Positions 62,745-64,000 of a DNA stretch of 64,000 nt are shown piece by piece. The DNA is from Diadophis punctatus similis (lineage: Eukaryota > Chordata > Lepidosauria > Squamata > Dipsadidae), in NCBI GenBank assembly GCA_023053685.1, contig JALIGW010000283.1, positions 1 through 64,000 on the forward strand, in the 5' to 3' direction. Position 1 is the stretch's first letter. Every line of letters starts with the position of its first letter. The position numbers were made by a program, and so were the translations under genes. The notes below the pieces were generated by a model. That model was not told the DNA's origin, made no database searches, and was given only the letters and a program-made list of their open reading frames with translations.

Positions 62745-64000
62745 TTGACAAACACCTCAGAAATGAAAAAGAAACATATATTCCTGTTCCCCACGGGCTG
62801 GAAAGCCGAATTCTTGCTTGAATTTCGATTCCGAGCCTACCCTGAAGAGCTAGCCCAAGGTCTAACACAGCATTCGCCTTATTTCTCAATTCAGCCCAAA
62901 AACATCACTTTTGACAAACACCTCAGAAATGAAAATGAAACACATATTCCTGTTCCCCACAGGCTGGAAAGCTGAATTCTCGCTTGATTTTCGATTCCGA
63001 GCCTACCCTGAAGAGCTAGCCCGAAGGCTAACACACCATTCGCCTCAGTTCTCAATTCAGCCAAAAAGCATCACTTTTGACAAACACCTCAGAAATGAAA
63101 ATGAAACACATATTCCTCTTCCCCACGTGCTGGAAAGCCGAATTCTCGCTTGATTTTCGATTCCGAGCCTACCCTGAAGAGCTAGCCCAAAGTCTAACAC
63201 AGCATTCGCCTTAGTTCTCAATTCAGCCAAAAAGCATCACTTTTGACAAACACCTCAGAAATGAAAATGAAACACACATTCCTGTTCCCCACGGGCTGCA
63301 AAGCCGAATTCTCGCTTGATTTTTGATTCCGACCTTTCCCTGAAGAGCTAGCCCAAGGTCTAACACACTTCGCCTTATTTCTCAATTTAGCCCAAAAACA
63401 TCACTTTTGACAAACACCTCAGAAATGAAAAAGAAACACATATTCCTGTTCCCCACAGGCTGGAAAGCCGAATTCTCACTTGATTTTTGATTCCGACCTT
63501 TCCCTGAAGAGCTAGCCCAATGTCTAACACAGAATTCGCCTTATTTCTCAATTCAGCCCAAAAACATCACTTTTGACAAACACCTCAGAAATGAAAAAGA
63601 AACACATATTCCTGTTCCCCACGTGTTGGAAAGCCGAATTCTCGCTTGATTTTCGATTCCGAGCCTACCCTGAAGAGCTAGCCCAAAGTCTAACACTGCA
63701 TTCGCCTTAGGATTCAATTCAGCCCAAAAACATCACTTTTGACAAACACCTCAGAAATGAAAAAGAAACACATATTCCTGTTCCCCACGTGTTGGAAAGC
63801 CGAATTCTCGCTTGATTTTCGATTCCGAGCCTACCCTGAAGAGCTAGCCGAAAGTCTAACACAGCATTCGCCTTAGGACTCAATACAGCCAAAAAACATG
63901 ACTTTTGACAAACACCTCAGAAATGAAAATGAAACACATATTCCTGTTCCCCACAGGCTGGAAAGCCGAATTCTTGCTTGATTTTTGATTCCGACCTTTC
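62745..64000. repeat. 19-mer duplication, copy 2 (cut by window end)
   Basis: This repeats 59,593-60,848 with no difference that I noticed except 60,034 (GCTAGACCAAAG in copy 1 versus GCTAGCCCAAAG). It runs off the window in mid-monomer, so the array continues to the right. Confidence 0.85.

Larger units (their letters stand above)
1..64000. repeat. ~166-bp satellite DNA array filling the window
   Basis: Every line of the window is made of the same ~166-bp unit, head to tail and in one orientation. It can be followed by its recurring blocks: GAATTCTCGCTTGATTTT, GAAGAGCTAGCCCAA, CTTTTGACAAACACCTCAG, AACACATATTCCTGTTCC and GGCTGGAAAGC. Dividing the window by a mean unit of about 165.6 bp gives about 386 monomers. 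The array runs off both ends, so its true length is unknown. Unit length near 166 bp (chromatosome size), multimeric higher-order organisation and absence of genes are typical of eukaryotic centromeric or pericentromeric satellites. The centromere role and the species are inference, because no non-satellite sequence is present to anchor them. No inverted segment or foreign insertion was seen. Confidence 0.98.
21300..64000. repeat. Array section B (variant family B)
   Basis: Recurring forms are TTTTCGATTCCGAGCC with CCTGAAGAGCTAG, GGACTCAATACAGCC with AAAAAACATGAC, GAGCTAGCTCACGG with TTTCTAAATTCAG and TTTTGAAAAACACC, and CACGTGTTGG/CACGTGCTGG. Shortened forms recur: TCTAACTGCATTC (2 bp less), AACACATTCCTG (2 bp less), ACACACTTCGCC (2 bp less) and CCAAAAATATGAC (1 bp less). 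These travel as fixed members of higher-order repeats, so most of them are inherited variants. After about 23 kb sporadic indels are few. Confidence 0.9.

Noticed and set aside
1..64000. CENP-B box (core TTCG-N4-A-N2-CGGG)
   Set aside because: ATTCGCCTTAGGATTC matches TTCG and the central A with the right spacing, but the essential CGGG part is ATTC, ACTC or TCTC in the monomers examined. I would not call it a box.
1..64000. CRISPR array or other prokaryotic repeat
   Set aside because: There are no unique spacers between repeats. Units are contiguous and each is itself a variant of the same 166 bp, and no cas-like gene is present.
1..64000. Bacterial-type promoter (TTGACA in CTTTTGACAAAC, with CATATT downstream)
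   Set aside because: The distance from TTGACA to CATATT is about 25 bp, too long, and the context is a eukaryotic-style satellite. The hexamer is simply part of the monomer.
1..64000. Transposon, LTR, rRNA spacer, tRNA or telomere repeat within the array
   Set aside because: I followed the monomer landmarks through the window and found no break larger than a few bases, no terminal inverted repeats with target duplication, and no short telomere-type motif.
1..64000. Naming the species from the 166-bp unit
   Set aside because: Satellites of about this length are reported in several unrelated plants and animals. Length alone does not identify one, and I do not recognise the sequence. A search of the 166-bp consensus against satellite and genome databases would decide.

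Overview
The whole 64 kb window is one uninterrupted tandem array of a ~166-bp satellite DNA, roughly 386 head-to-tail monomers all in the same orientation. I find no unique sequence, gene, RNA gene, transposon, CRISPR array or other insertion. A nucleosome/chromatosome-sized monomer, organised into multimeric higher-order repeats (HORs), is typical of centromeric or pericentromeric heterochromatin of a eukaryote, plant or animal. The sequence alone does not let me name the species. All open reading frames of 60-165 codons are by-products of the satellite and are not annotated as genes.

Monomer: taking the GAATTC (EcoRI) hexamer as position 1, the B-type unit is exactly 166 bp with about 44% GC. 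Shorter 164- and 165-bp forms arise from recurrent 1-2 bp losses. Landmarks are GAATTC at 1-6, GCTAGC at 42-47, an A-run near 90-95, TTTGACAAA at 103-111, and a hypervariable CCCCA(CG/CA/TG)G(G/T) site near 149-156. All six CpG positions I mapped occur across the array as CpG and as TpG and/or CpA. That is the footprint expected from 5-methylcytosine deamination.

Layout: section A (1 to ~21.2 kb) uses one set of variants, such as CCTGAAAAGCTAG and CGCTCAATTTTT, and is built from several HOR patterns. These are a 6-mer at 1-3480, an almost perfect 10-mer duplication (6001-7660 / 7661-9319), a 4-mer plus a single-monomer duplication near 10.1-11.2 kb, and a 15/16/17-mer HOR repeated across 10.5-21.1 kb. 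Section B (~21.3 kb to the end) is marked by GGACTCAATACAGCC and GAGCTAGCTCACGG and has a different, nested organisation. It starts with a 6-mer duplication and then has three copies of an ~11-kb super-repeat (23,390-34,467; 34,468-45,720; 45,721 to ~50,985). Inside the super-repeat are a 13-mer (2,148 bp) tandem duplication, a private 16-mer (2,647 bp) duplication in copy I and a private 22-monomer deletion in copy III. Downstream are 11-mer, 7-mer and 19-mer duplications, the last cut off by the window end.

Nearly every rearrangement is a whole number of monomers, and several leave a hybrid monomer at the junction. The window can therefore be read as a record of in-register unequal exchange. 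Section A, especially 1-5 kb and 11-21 kb, also carries many single-base indels in or next to homopolymers that section B largely lacks. Some of these may be assembly error.
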